Below, in pieces: positions 1 through 8,159 of a stretch of 64,000 nt of DNA. How positions within the stretch are numbered: position 1 is the first letter of the stretch; the number at the start of each line of letters is the position of its first letter. The position numbers were made by a program, and so were the translations under genes. The DNA is taken from positions 6,775 through 70,774 of the forward strand of contig CAYXAA010000024.1 of assembly GCA_964462985.1 (NCBI GenBank). The letters run 5' to 3'. Below the pieces are notes generated by a model, which was not told the origin of the DNA, made no database searches, and worked only from the letters and a program-made list of their open reading frames with translations. The stretch is from CAYXAA01 sp964462985 (GTDB lineage Bacteria > Pseudomonadota > Alphaproteobacteria > Rhizobiales > Stappiaceae).

Positions 1-247
1 CATCGACTCCGCGTCCGGCGCGTGTCAGATCGAGCAGCGCATGGCTCTTGCGATGCTCGAACTCGCGCAGATCAACCTGGCCTCGACTGCGCAGGGCTGC
101 AGTCTCGCGTTCCACGATCTTCTCCGCCCGCTCGATCGCCTGCAACAGCGCGGCTATTGCCTTGCCGTTTCCGCAAGACGCTATGGCAGGTCGTCGCTCT
201 GTCGCGTCCGGCTGCACCGGGTCGTTCGCCGTTGCCTCCGCGCTCAT
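1..247 (-). CDS. FlgN-like flagellar protein, truncated by window edge
   Basis: The ATG at 247 lies 2 bp after the stop of the rod-binding gene, and the frame stays open for 82 codons to the window edge, so the C-terminus is missing. The visible part has a low-complexity first 20 residues, then a helical segment with the pattern AIERAEKIVERETAALRSR followed by a stretch reading EFEHRKSHALLDLTRA. This resembles FlgN-like flagellar chaperones of rhizobia, which hold the hook-associated proteins FlgK and FlgL before export. It is the last visible gene of the flgE operon. The family call rests on the helical pattern and context only. Confidence 0.55.
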   Translation of the reverse strand, partial: MSAEATANDPVQPDATERRPAIASCGNGKAIAALLQAIERAEKIVERETAALRSRGQVDLREFEHRKSHALLDLTRAGRGVD

Positions 248-249
248 GG

Positions 250-747
250 TCAGCTCCTCTCATCCGTGACGCCGGTTCTGGTGCGATCGATCGCATCAGC
301 GAGTCCGATGCCGCCGGCCTGCGCGATCTGCTTGCCGATCTCTTCGGCCAGGAAAGACTTCCAGATTGATCCGGCCGTGCCCTCGCCGAACACGGCTTGC
401 GCGTCGTCAGGCAGCATCGTCTCGACCATCTGCTGCAGGACCAGAGCCTCGAACTGTTGCATCGGCGACATAGGCGAGCCGCGCAGCACGGTCTGATTGG
501 ACATCGCCCGCGCGATCGATTCCGCCGAGGGACCGATATGAGAGACTGTACCGCCCCGCAGGGCGAAGGCTCCAAGATCCTCTGAGAAGGCGTCCGCCGC
601 CGATGAGCTGCCGAGTTGATCGAGGCGCTTTACTGCGGCAGCTTTCACCGCAGGGTCGGCCGCCCGCGCGACATCAAGCACCAGGTCTGTCGTTATCGTA
701 ATCGCCACTTGCGCAGTTTCCTTCGCGAACCCCGCTGACTGTCCCAC
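250..747 (-). CDS. flgJ: Rod-binding protein, FlgJ N-terminal domain type
   Basis: A 165-residue protein whose central part (about 85-140) matches the rod-binding domain of FlgJ: a conserved run around MQQFEALVLQQMVETMLP, then a GEGTAGSIWKSFLAEEIGKQ segment. It has no muramidase domain, as is usual in alphaproteobacteria, where a separate lytic transglycosylase opens the peptidoglycan; such an enzyme is encoded at 9537-10115. It would cap the growing rod in the periplasm. The marked start is GTG at 747 with only a weak ribosome binding site, so the true start could be slightly further in. It lies between a coiled-coil gene and the flgN-like gene in the flgE operon. Confidence 0.75.
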   Translation of the reverse strand: MGQSAGFAKETAQVAITITTDLVLDVARAADPAVKAAAVKRLDQLGSSSAADAFSEDLGAFALRGGTVSHIGPSAESIARAMSNQTVLRGSPMSPMQQFEALVLQQMVETMLPDDAQAVFGEGTAGSIWKSFLAEEIGKQIAQAGGIGLADAIDRTRTGVTDERS

Positions 748-762
748 CGTAGCCGGCCTGGC

Positions 763-1164
763 TTACGGCAAGCTGGCGTAGCGCTTTGCCATGAAGACCT
801 CCAGCGCAGTCTCCAGTTCGCGCCTTTCCTGCTCGCGCTGTCTCTCACGCAAACGGGCTGCTAACCGACGTTCAGCAATCTTCATCAGCCGTTCCTGATG
901 CAGTGCAGTCGTCGTCATGCGATCTATGTCTGCCTCCAGGTCTTCCTGCCTGGCGGAGAGCGCCCGAAGGCGGCCGTGGGCCGACTTCAGCAACGGCTCA
1001 TGGCGCATCAACGCGCTTTCGGCCAGGTAGTCCAACAGTGCTGCTTGATCGGATTCCAGCGTCTCCCGCTGCCTGCTCAGAGCATGGAGCCGTGAACGTA
1101 TCAGGCCGTGGAGCTGGCGCTGCACCTTGAGGATGCGTTCGATGTCTTTCAGATCGCTCGTCAT
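763..1164 (-). CDS. Coiled-coil flagellar operon protein of unknown function (FliJ-like)
   Basis: A 133-residue, highly charged, almost wholly helical protein with no membrane segment. Heptad-like repeats run from about residue 10 to 120, and the basic C-terminal half reads like RRLAARLRERQREQER. It starts 4 bp after fliR and precedes the rod-binding gene. Size, charge and coiled-coil character are those of FliJ, the export-gate stalk and chaperone-escort protein, but no diagnostic motif can be seen. The identification is therefore inferred from context. A FliJ homologue would be expected beside fliI, which is not in this window. Confidence 0.55.
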   Translation of the reverse strand: MTSDLKDIERILKVQRQLHGLIRSRLHALSRQRETLESDQAALLDYLAESALMRHEPLLKSAHGRLRALSARQEDLEADIDRMTTTALHQERLMKIAERRLAARLRERQREQERRELETALEVFMAKRYASLP

Positions 1165-1167
1165 CGG

Positions 1168-1929
1168 TCATCCGTTCCGAAGCCAGGAGGAGAAGCCGTC
1201 GATAAAGACCATCAGCACTTCGTCGATGGCGATGGCGAGGAAATAGAAGCCGCCGGCGATGATGAACGGCGTTGCGATGAAATACGCTGGGATCTGTGGT
1301 GTGACCTTGTTGACAAGGCCGACGGCGAAATTGACAACGACGGCATACACGATGAAGGGGCTCGCGAGCCTCAGAGCGAGGAAAAACGCGATCGCCAGTT
1401 GCTCGACGAGCGAAGCCAGCCGCGCCTGGGGGGCGATCCCGCCATCAACGGGAAGAACGGCGTAGGACTCCACCAGAGCCTCGACCGCCTCCAGGTGCAG
1501 GTCGGTGACGAAGATCAGGGCGGTGGCCGCTACCGTGATAAGGTTGACGAGGGCCAGCTGGGGCTCGCCGGAATCGATCGGAGTTCCGGGCATGCCGCTG
1601 AGGCCCATCGTGTTGCCGACCAGCGTGCCGAGTGTCTGTAAGGCGATGAAGTAGGCCTGTCCCATCAACCCGATCAGAACGCCGAGCATCACTTCGGAGA
1701 TGATCGTGCTGAGTACGGTCGGGGTCGAAAGATCGGGAAGTGCGGCCCGGATCCCCGGCACCAGCATCGGTGCCAGCGACAGCGAGGCCGCGACCGCGAG
1801 CGCAAGCCGTACCTGGGCGGGAATGCGGTCGCTGCCGAAGCCCGGGAGCACCATCAGGCAGCTGCCGAACCGGCAGAACAGCACGAACGTAGCGATGATC
1901 GTCTCTGGCGCGAAGGCCGCCATGGCCAT
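1168..1929 (-). CDS. fliR: Flagellar export gate protein FliR
   Basis: A 253-residue integral membrane protein with about six hydrophobic helices, an N-terminal segment around CRFGSCLMVLPGFGSDRIP and the conserved R-LALAVAASL stretch near residues 40-52, both typical of FliR/SctT. With FliP and FliQ it forms the helical core of the flagellar type III export gate in the inner membrane. It starts 1 bp after the flhA stop. The length is normal for the family (about 250-260). Confidence 0.95.
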   Translation of the reverse strand: MAMAAFAPETIIATFVLFCRFGSCLMVLPGFGSDRIPAQVRLALAVAASLSLAPMLVPGIRAALPDLSTPTVLSTIISEVMLGVLIGLMGQAYFIALQTLGTLVGNTMGLSGMPGTPIDSGEPQLALVNLITVAATALIFVTDLHLEAVEALVESYAVLPVDGGIAPQARLASLVEQLAIAFFLALRLASPFIVYAVVVNFAVGLVNKVTPQIPAYFIATPFIIAGGFYFLAIAIDEVLMVFIDGFSSWLRNG

Positions 1930-1930
1930 C

Positions 1931-4021
1931 TTACGACACGCTGCCGATGGCGTTGATCTCGACCCCCCGCGCGATCTCCAGGTGCGACAGAACCGGAAGC
2001 GTCGGGAACAGTCGCTCGGTGATCAGGCGCACATAGGGGCGGGATTCGGGCGCGGTGATCAGAGCGAACTGGTGGCCCTGCTCCATCGGCTTGCGCACCG
2101 CAGCGGCCAGTTCCTTGCCGAACACGTCGACGAGTTGCGGGTCGAGATCGAAGTCGACCACGTCACGCTTCGCATCGCGTTTCAAGGCCTGGTGGAATGC
2201 CAGCTCCCACCGGTTGCCCAGCCGCATCACCTTGAGCTCGCCGCCTTCGGCAAGGTCGCCGCAGATCTGTTGGGCGATCCGCATGCGCACGTGCTCGGCG
2301 ACCTGCTCGGCCCGGCGCACATGAGGTGCGATCTCGGCGATCGCCTCGAGAATGAGATGGAGGTTGCGGATCGACACCCGTTCTGCGAGCAGGAGTTTCA
2401 ACACGGCCTGAATCCCAGAGGCGGAGATCTGCGACGGGCAGATATCGTCGATCAGCTTCTTGTACTCCGGGTCGAGACGGGCGAGCAGCATGCGCATGTC
2501 CTTGTAGGACAGCAGCTGTGCAAGGTTGTTGCGGATGACTTCGCTCAAATGGGTCAGGATCACGGTGTTGTTGTCCACCGCATCCAGCCCGTAGCGTCGA
2601 ATCTCGTCACCATAGGCATTGGGCACCCACAGCGCATTCATGCCGAAGGCTGGTTCGCGGGTCGGCTCACCGGGAAGGTCCGGATAGTTGCCGTCCCCGG
2701 TGATGACGAGAAGCTGGCCGACCCGCAGCTCCTGCTCGGCCACGACCGTGCCGTGAATCTTGATCTGATAGCTCTTCGGTGCCAGCGCCAGACTGTCGGC
2801 GAGCCGGATGTCGGGGACAACGAAGCCATAGCGCTCGGCGAACTTGCGCCGCATCTTTCCGACCCGCTGGCCGAGCTGGCCGTGGGCCGCCAGCATCTGT
2901 GCGGAAAGTTGCTTGCCGAGGACGAGCTCGATCTCGCTGGTCTTCAGCGATTCCTTCACCGAGTCCTTCTCCTCGGCCTTCTTGAGTTCTGCAGCGGCCT
3001 TCTCGGCTTCGATCTCACGCTCGCGTGCCTCTGCAATCCGGCGCGGGATGGTGTAGCCGGCGAAGGCCATGATCCCGGCAAGGGCAGCGAACGGCAGCAC
3101 CGGAAGGCCCGGAATGAGGGCGAGCACCACCATCAGAACGGCGGCGACGAAGAGCGCACGCGGATAGCCGCCGAGCTGGCCGAGCACCGCCTGGTCCGCC
3201 GATCCGCGCGTACCCCCCTTCGACACCAAAAGGCCGGCGGCGAGCGAGACGATGAGCGCCGGGATCTGTGAAACCAGTCCGTCGCCGACAGAGAGCCGCG
3301 TAAAGATGTCCGAGGCCTCCGACAGCGACATGCCGTGGCGGGTTGTTGCGATGATGATGCCGCCGAGGATGTTGACAGCGGTGATGATCAGGCCGGCGAT
3401 GGCGTCACCGCGGACGAATTTCGATGCACCGTCCATGGCGCCGAAGAACGAGCTTTCCTCTTCCAGTTCGCGGCGCCGGCGCTGAGCTTCCTTCTCGTCG
3501 ATCAGCCCGGCGGACAGATCGGCGTCGATCGCCATCTGCTTGCCGGGGATTGCGTCGAGGGTGAAGCGGGCGCCGACCTCGGCAATGCGGGTCGCTCCCT
3601 TTGTGATCACCAGGAAGTTGACGATGACCAGAATGGCGAAGACGACGAGGCCGATGACGAAGTCGCCGCTCATCACGAAGTTGGAAAAGCCGTTGATGAT
3701 GTAGCCGGCCGCCGTCAGGCCTTCATGGCCGTTGGAAAGAATCACGCGGGTCGTTGCGATGTTGAGCGAAAGCCGCAGCATCGTGGCGATAAGCAGAACG
3801 GTCGGAAACGACGAGAATTCCAGCGGCTTCTGGATCCAAAGCGCCACCATCAGGATCAGCACGGACAGTGCGATCGACAGCGCCAGTCCAACGTCGATCA
3901 GGAACGAAGGGACCGGCAGGAACAGGATGGTAAGGATGACGACAACGCCGAGAGCAAACCCGATGTCGCGCTGGTTGTCCCGACCCGTCTGGGCTGCAGT
4001 CTGGGCAATTGTGGTTGCCAT
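1931..4021 (-). CDS. flhA: Flagellar export protein FlhA
   Basis: A 696-residue protein with an N-terminal half of about eight membrane helices (residues 20-330) and a soluble C-terminal domain (360-696). The family signature, with a KGATRIAEVGARFTLD motif followed by PGKQMAIDADL, lies at residues 141-169. FlhA couples proton flow to export, and its cytoplasmic ring docks chaperone-substrate complexes. It lies between fliQ and fliR. The length equals that of rhizobial FlhA (about 695). Confidence 0.97.
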   Translation of the reverse strand: MATTIAQTAAQTGRDNQRDIGFALGVVVILTILFLPVPSFLIDVGLALSIALSVLILMVALWIQKPLEFSSFPTVLLIATMLRLSLNIATTRVILSNGHEGLTAAGYIINGFSNFVMSGDFVIGLVVFAILVIVNFLVITKGATRIAEVGARFTLDAIPGKQMAIDADLSAGLIDEKEAQRRRRELEEESSFFGAMDGASKFVRGDAIAGLIITAVNILGGIIIATTRHGMSLSEASDIFTRLSVGDGLVSQIPALIVSLAAGLLVSKGGTRGSADQAVLGQLGGYPRALFVAAVLMVVLALIPGLPVLPFAALAGIMAFAGYTIPRRIAEAREREIEAEKAAAELKKAEEKDSVKESLKTSEIELVLGKQLSAQMLAAHGQLGQRVGKMRRKFAERYGFVVPDIRLADSLALAPKSYQIKIHGTVVAEQELRVGQLLVITGDGNYPDLPGEPTREPAFGMNALWVPNAYGDEIRRYGLDAVDNNTVILTHLSEVIRNNLAQLLSYKDMRMLLARLDPEYKKLIDDICPSQISASGIQAVLKLLLAERVSIRNLHLILEAIAEIAPHVRRAEQVAEHVRMRIAQQICGDLAEGGELKVMRLGNRWELAFHQALKRDAKRDVVDFDLDPQLVDVFGKELAAAVRKPMEQGHQFALITAPESRPYVRLITERLFPTLPVLSHLEIARGVEINAIGSVS

Positions 4022-4045
4022 GGAGCGTCCTTGTCCGGCCTTTCC

Positions 4046-4312
4046 TCAGAATCCGTATTCGATCCGGCCATAGACCAGTTCGGTGAAGGAGAAGATCTGG
4101 GCTCCGACAAACGGGCCGGTAATGACGATCATCAGAAGGATGATCACGATCTTCGGAATGAAGGTCAGCGTCATTTCCTGGACCTGGGTCAGGGCCTGGA
4201 ACAGCGCGATTGCAACGCCGACCACCATCGCGGCGCCCACAGTCGGGCCCGAACCGATCAGGATGGTCCAGATCGCGTCGCGCACCAGATCGAGGGCGTC
4301 GACTTCGTTCAT
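4046..4312 (-). CDS. fliQ: Flagellar export gate protein FliQ
   Basis: An 88-residue protein with two hydrophobic helices (about 17-40 and 52-72) and the VQEMTLTFIPKI segment diagnostic of FliQ/SctS. Four FliQ subunits join FliP and FliR in the export gate. The gene starts 2 bp after the flgD stop and lies 24 bp before flhA, within the flgE operon. Confidence 0.95.
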   Translation of the reverse strand: MNEVDALDLVRDAIWTILIGSGPTVGAAMVVGVAIALFQALTQVQEMTLTFIPKIVIILLMIVITGPFVGAQIFSFTELVYGRIEYGF

Positions 4313-4314
4313 GG

Positions 4315-4704
4315 TCAGGAAATTTCCACGCCGGGGGCGAGCAGAACCTCGCTGCCGTTTTCAAGCACCGCGACTGCGCCGTCCGAGAATATGCGCAGCG
4401 ATTCCACCGTTCCTGTTGTGCCGTCCGGCGCCGTGATGGTCCTGCCGATTACGCCTTCGGCCTGGTTGAGCGCCAGGGCGGCCAACACGCTGTCTAGCTT
4501 GGCGTTGGTCTGCATCGCCTGCTCGACCTGCGAGAACGAGGCGAGTTGGCCCATATACTCGGTGGACTCCATCGGTTCCGTTGGATCCTGGCTCCGCATC
4601 TGTGTCAGGAGCAGCTTCAGAAAGGCATTGTAGTCGAGCGTGGACTGACTGGCGGGCGGCACCGCCTGCTGCACGGTGCTTGTGGACACGGCGTTGACGT
4701 TCAT
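4315..4704 (-). CDS. flgD: Flagellar hook cap assembly protein FlgD
   Basis: FlgD caps the growing hook and is needed for polymerisation of FlgE. The conserved N-terminal core is present: DYNAFLKLLLTQMRSQDPTEP, followed by a segment ending in QLASFSQVEQA. The C-terminal region is short, so the 129-residue protein lacks the large beta domain of enteric FlgD, as in other rhizobial FlgD proteins. I chose the ATG at 4704, which has a GGAG ribosome binding site and leaves a 22-bp gap after flbT. An upstream in-frame start at 4749 would overlap flbT and adds an unconserved proline-rich leader. Confidence 0.93.
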   Translation of the reverse strand: MNVNAVSTSTVQQAVPPASQSTLDYNAFLKLLLTQMRSQDPTEPMESTEYMGQLASFSQVEQAMQTNAKLDSVLAALALNQAEGVIGRTITAPDGTTGTVESLRIFSDGAVAVLENGSEVLLAPGVEIS

Positions 4705-4726
4705 GGTCGGCTCCGGGGCTGCGGGG

Positions 4727-5158
4727 TCAGGCGGCGCAGATGGCCGCATTCGCGCTGTTGTGATCGCGATTTCCGGCCAGGATTTCCGCCTCGATCGGAA
4801 ACAGCGAGCGCACGATCTTCATGGCGTCGAAGGCTCGGTTCTGGCCGATGTGCTCGTCGACGCGGGCGAGGCCTTCCCGAATTTTGGGATCGGAGAAGGT
4901 CTGCAGCAGCCGCGGCATTTGCTGACCGTAGAGAGTTCGGGCGTGCTCGGCGGTGCTCGGCTCGATCAGCATCGACTGCAGAACGAAGTAGAGCTGCCGC
5001 AGGGCCGTGGTCGTCTCTTCCGGCTGCAGGACATGGTTCTCCAGCAGGAATACCACGTCGTTCATGATCTCCACGGTGGCCTTGCGGTCGAAGCGCAGCA
5101 CGGCACCGTTGACGTAGAGCCGCTCGCCTGCCTTCAGCATCAGACGGATCGGCTTCAT
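4727..5158 (-). CDS. flbT: Flagellin biosynthesis repressor FlbT
   Basis: A 143-residue soluble protein with the FlbT opening MKPIRLMLKAGERLYVNGAV and the middle VVFLLENHVLQPEETTTALR. In Caulobacter, FlbT binds the 5' untranslated leader of flagellin mRNA and promotes its decay until the hook is complete; in rhizobia its effect can be positive. The start codon overlaps the flaF stop (TGATG), so the two are translationally coupled. The likely target is the flagellin gene in this window, which has a long 5' leader. Confidence 0.95.
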   Translation of the reverse strand: MKPIRLMLKAGERLYVNGAVLRFDRKATVEIMNDVVFLLENHVLQPEETTTALRQLYFVLQSMLIEPSTAEHARTLYGQQMPRLLQTFSDPKIREGLARVDEHIGQNRAFDAMKIVRSLFPIEAEILAGNRDHNSANAAICAA

Positions 5159-5505
5159 CAGTTCAGTCCGTCCCGAATGATGGTGTTGATCTCGATGATC
5201 CCGGAGAGGTCGTCGGACTCCTCCCGGCGGATACGCTCGAGTTCCTTTAGGATGAAAAGGCCGATCGAAATCAGGTCGGCCCGCAGTGCTTCAGGCAGCT
5301 CGTTCTCGCGCTTTGCGAGGTCTTCGAGAAAGAAGGCCCACAGGCGTCGGGTTTCGTGCATCGCCTGCACGGCCTCCGGCGAACGCAGGCCCTTCTCCAG
5401 CCCGGCTTCCAGACGGCCGATCACGTAGTCGATCGCCATCTTCTCGCGGCCGCGGGAGTGGTCGCTGAAGGACTCCATCGTCTCGGCATAGGAAAAGCGA
5501 TACAT
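5158..5505 (-). CDS. flaF: Flagellin biosynthesis regulator FlaF
   Basis: A 115-residue soluble helical protein opening MYRFSYAETMES and containing ETRRLWAFFLEDLA, both typical of FlaF. In alphaproteobacteria FlaF acts as a flagellin-specific secretion and translation partner opposing or assisting FlbT. It lies 97 bp after flgL, the largest gap inside this operon, and overlaps flbT by one base. The normal length is about 115-120 residues. Confidence 0.95.
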   Translation of the reverse strand: MYRFSYAETMESFSDHSRGREKMAIDYVIGRLEAGLEKGLRSPEAVQAMHETRRLWAFFLEDLAKRENELPEALRADLISIGLFILKELERIRREESDDLSGIIEINTIIRDGLN

Positions 5506-5601
5506 GCATCTTCCCTTCTATGTTCGGCGTTTGGCGTCGCCTGTCATCGCGCCGGAGCATCAGCCGTCGTGCGGTGCATGCCAGTCCGATCGAGGTCGGC
5601 G

Positions 5602-6660
5602 TCAGAGATATTTGAGGAGGCTGAGCCGGCTAAGTTTTGCCGTCACCGCGTAGGACGTCTCGAGCTGGACGAGGGCATCGTTGAGCCGTGTCGCCGTCTC
5701 GTTCGGGTCGACGCCTTCCAGCACGTTGATGCGGGAGTTGAGCAGGTCGGCCTGGATGGCGAGCCGCTCACTGGCGACGGCGACCCTCGCCTGGGTGGAG
5801 CCGACCGCGGCCGCAATCCTCGTGACCCCGGCAATCGCATCTCCGATGAGCGCGGTCGCCGTGTCGACCAGGACCGCGAGCGCGTTCTGGTTCAGAGACG
5901 CAGGATCGAGCGCGGCCATCATCGAATAGGCGGCGGCGAGCTGGCGGAAGGGCTCCTCATTGGCGCTGACGGAGGTGTCGGCCAGCTCCGAGCTCGAGAT
6001 CCGGCTCTTCACCGGCTGGTCGGCGGCCGAGGACCAGCCGGTGGCCGGGTCGGTCCAGCCGGCGGCGCCGAACAGCGCCGCGAACTCGTTGACGAGGAAG
6101 CTTTGCATGTTCGCGGCCGTTATCTCTGCGGCCGCCGGATCCCCTGGGGGGAAGCCAAAATGCGTGTTGAAGGCGGTGTCGACGGCAGCTCGATTGCCGT
6201 TCGGCGGCTCGGCATTGAAGTCGGTGATCGGCTTCACGTCAGTGTTGATGCCCGCAAACAGGTATCGGCCCTGGATTGAGCTGTTGAGCCTGGAGGTCAG
6301 TTGATCGATTTCACCCACCGCCTGGGTCTGCAGCACGCCGGAAGCGATGCTGCCGTCTCGAACGCTCACCAGCGTTGCGAGATAGGACTGCGCGTTCGAG
6401 AGCAGATCGTCCAAAGCGGTCTGGGTGATCTTGAGGCGGGATGCGGTCAGTGCGTTGGTGTCGATGATGGCGTTGATCCGTTCGAATTCCTGGCGCAGCG
6501 CCACCGTTTCGCCGGTGCCGTTGCCGAGGTCCAGGCCGACATCCGCCTTGCGACCTGAGGCGACCTCCTGCTGCAGCTTTGCCACCGTGGCGGTCTGGCG
6601 CTGCAGGGTGATGCGTGAGGCCTCCGACAGCGCGTAGGTCGAAATGAAGCTCGTCTTCAT
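5602..6660 (-). CDS. flgL: Hook-filament junction protein FlgL (HAP3)
   Basis: A 352-residue, flagellin-like secreted protein. The N-terminus, opening MKTSFISTYALSEASRITL, and the C-terminal coiled coil (about 280-352) ending LSRLSLLKYL are the D0/D1 helices shared by flagellins and FlgL. It joins the hook to the filament on the cell surface together with FlgK, whose gene ends 5 bp upstream. The C-terminal aliphatic and leucine-rich end fits a type III secreted axial protein. Confidence 0.93.
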   Translation of the reverse strand: MKTSFISTYALSEASRITLQRQTATVAKLQQEVASGRKADVGLDLGNGTGETVALRQEFERINAIIDTNALTASRLKITQTALDDLLSNAQSYLATLVSVRDGSIASGVLQTQAVGEIDQLTSRLNSSIQGRYLFAGINTDVKPITDFNAEPPNGNRAAVDTAFNTHFGFPPGDPAAAEITAANMQSFLVNEFAALFGAAGWTDPATGWSSAADQPVKSRISSSELADTSVSANEEPFRQLAAAYSMMAALDPASLNQNALAVLVDTATALIGDAIAGVTRIAAAVGSTQARVAVASERLAIQADLLNSRINVLEGVDPNETATRLNDALVQLETSYAVTAKLSRLSLLKYL

Positions 6661-6665
6661 GATCC

Positions 6666-8141
6666 TTACCTCACCGCCAGCAACAGGTTGTCGAGCATCT
6701 CGTCGATGACCGAGATCAGCTTCGCCGCCGCCTCATAGGCCCGCTCGATCTCAAGCAGGCGCTGCATTTCCTCGTCGATGTTGACGCCGACCGTGTTGCT
6801 CAGCGCCTCTTCGGTGCGCGTGACGACGACGGACTGTCGCTCGGCATCTGCTGTGGCGACTTTTCGTGCCTGCTCCAACCAGCTGACCGAGGCAGCAGCG
6901 TAATCGCTGAGCGATCCCGTCGGATCGATCGCCGCAGAGGCATCGAACGTCGTCGGGGCGTAAAGATTTGCGACCAGTTCCTGGATGCGGTCCGAATATC
7001 CAGCCGCGCTGCTGGCGTTGTAGACGTAGTCGGGATCACCAGAGAGGCCACCGTCACGCAGCCGGTCGAGGTCGCCGCCCTGTTTCGGATCGGCGTTGGC
7101 GGTGACCGTGATCGCGGCTGCCAACCCGCTGGAAAGCGCCGCGGGCATAACCGGCGCGCCGGGATAGGTGAAAAGGCCTGGAAGGTCGGGGCCGCCGCCA
7201 TTTTGATCGCTTTCGGCAAAGGCCTCTATCAGGCCACGGGCGATCTCGTCGAGCTGCGCCTGGTAGGTGACGGCGACTTCGTCCCGCAGTTCGACCAGGC
7301 CGGCCAGTCGGCCGGATGCGAGCTCCATGGTGGCTCCAGGACCGGCAACCGGTACACCGTCCACGAAGACGGTATGGCCACCCGTCGCGGCAGCAAAGGT
7401 GTTGGTCCTGGTGAAGGTGACGCTGCGCGCCACGGTCTCGAACAAGGTGACACCGCTGTCGGTGTAGACGACAATGCTATTGTTGTCGCCGCTCAGCGTG
7501 CGGATCCCGATCTCTTCCGAAAGGCTGCGCAGCACTTGGTCGCGGGCGTCGAGCGCTTCGGTGATGTCGATGCCTTGCTGGCTGCCCTTCACCACGTAAC
7601 GGTTGAGGTTCTCCAGTTCCTTGAGAAGGCCGTTGATCCGCTCCACCGATGTCGCAATGTCACTGTCGGCCCTGGCCCGAACCTGCTGGATGACGGCGCT
7701 CGCATCATTGAGCGTGGTCGCGAGATCGGTGGCGCCGTCCAGCACCGCCTGGGCAAAATTGGTGTCCTCCGGGTTCTCGCCGTACTGCTGCAGGGCGGTT
7801 GCCAGGGCGCCGAGCTTGGCCGCCGGCGACAGGCCGAGTTCCGGATCGCCGACAGTGCTCTGAAGCCGTCCGAGCCCCGCCACCAGCGCGTCACGCGCTG
7901 TGGCGATCGAGGTTGCGGTCAGGAGGTTGGTAAGCAGTGCACCGTCCGTCGCCCGTCCGATGCCGTCCACCCGCACGCCGCTGGCCTGTCCCGACCGCGT
8001 GTAGACGGAGGTCAGCTTGGCATGTTTGTTGGTGTAGGCCGGATCGTTGGCGCCGGCGATATTGCGCGACACGACAGCGCTTTCCGTCTGACGTGCGTTC
8101 AGCGACGACTGTGCGATCTGCAGGGCGGCGGACAGGCTCAT
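6666..8141 (-). CDS. flgK: Hook-associated protein FlgK (HAP1)
   Basis: A 491-residue axial protein. The N-terminus has the rod-hook family signature (SSLNARQTESAVVSRNIAGANDP, residues about 13-35) and the C-terminus has the usual helix ending ERAYEAAAKLISVIDEML. FlgK is the first hook-filament junction protein added after the hook is finished. It lies 18 bp after flgE and 5 bp before flgL. The length is within the family range (about 480-550). Confidence 0.95.
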   Translation of the reverse strand: MSLSAALQIAQSSLNARQTESAVVSRNIAGANDPAYTNKHAKLTSVYTRSGQASGVRVDGIGRATDGALLTNLLTATSIATARDALVAGLGRLQSTVGDPELGLSPAAKLGALATALQQYGENPEDTNFAQAVLDGATDLATTLNDASAVIQQVRARADSDIATSVERINGLLKELENLNRYVVKGSQQGIDITEALDARDQVLRSLSEEIGIRTLSGDNNSIVVYTDSGVTLFETVARSVTFTRTNTFAAATGGHTVFVDGVPVAGPGATMELASGRLAGLVELRDEVAVTYQAQLDEIARGLIEAFAESDQNGGGPDLPGLFTYPGAPVMPAALSSGLAAAITVTANADPKQGGDLDRLRDGGLSGDPDYVYNASSAAGYSDRIQELVANLYAPTTFDASAAIDPTGSLSDYAAASVSWLEQARKVATADAERQSVVVTRTEEALSNTVGVNIDEEMQRLLEIERAYEAAAKLISVIDEMLDNLLLAVR

Positions 8142-8159
8142 GGTCGTTCCTCAACCGCC

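Noticed and set aside
1700..3271. Long plus-strand ORF (523 codons) opposite fliR and flhA
   Set aside because: It is antisense to well-conserved export genes, its product is Arg/His/Asp-rich without any family resemblance, and it is explained by GC-rich codon bias in flhA.
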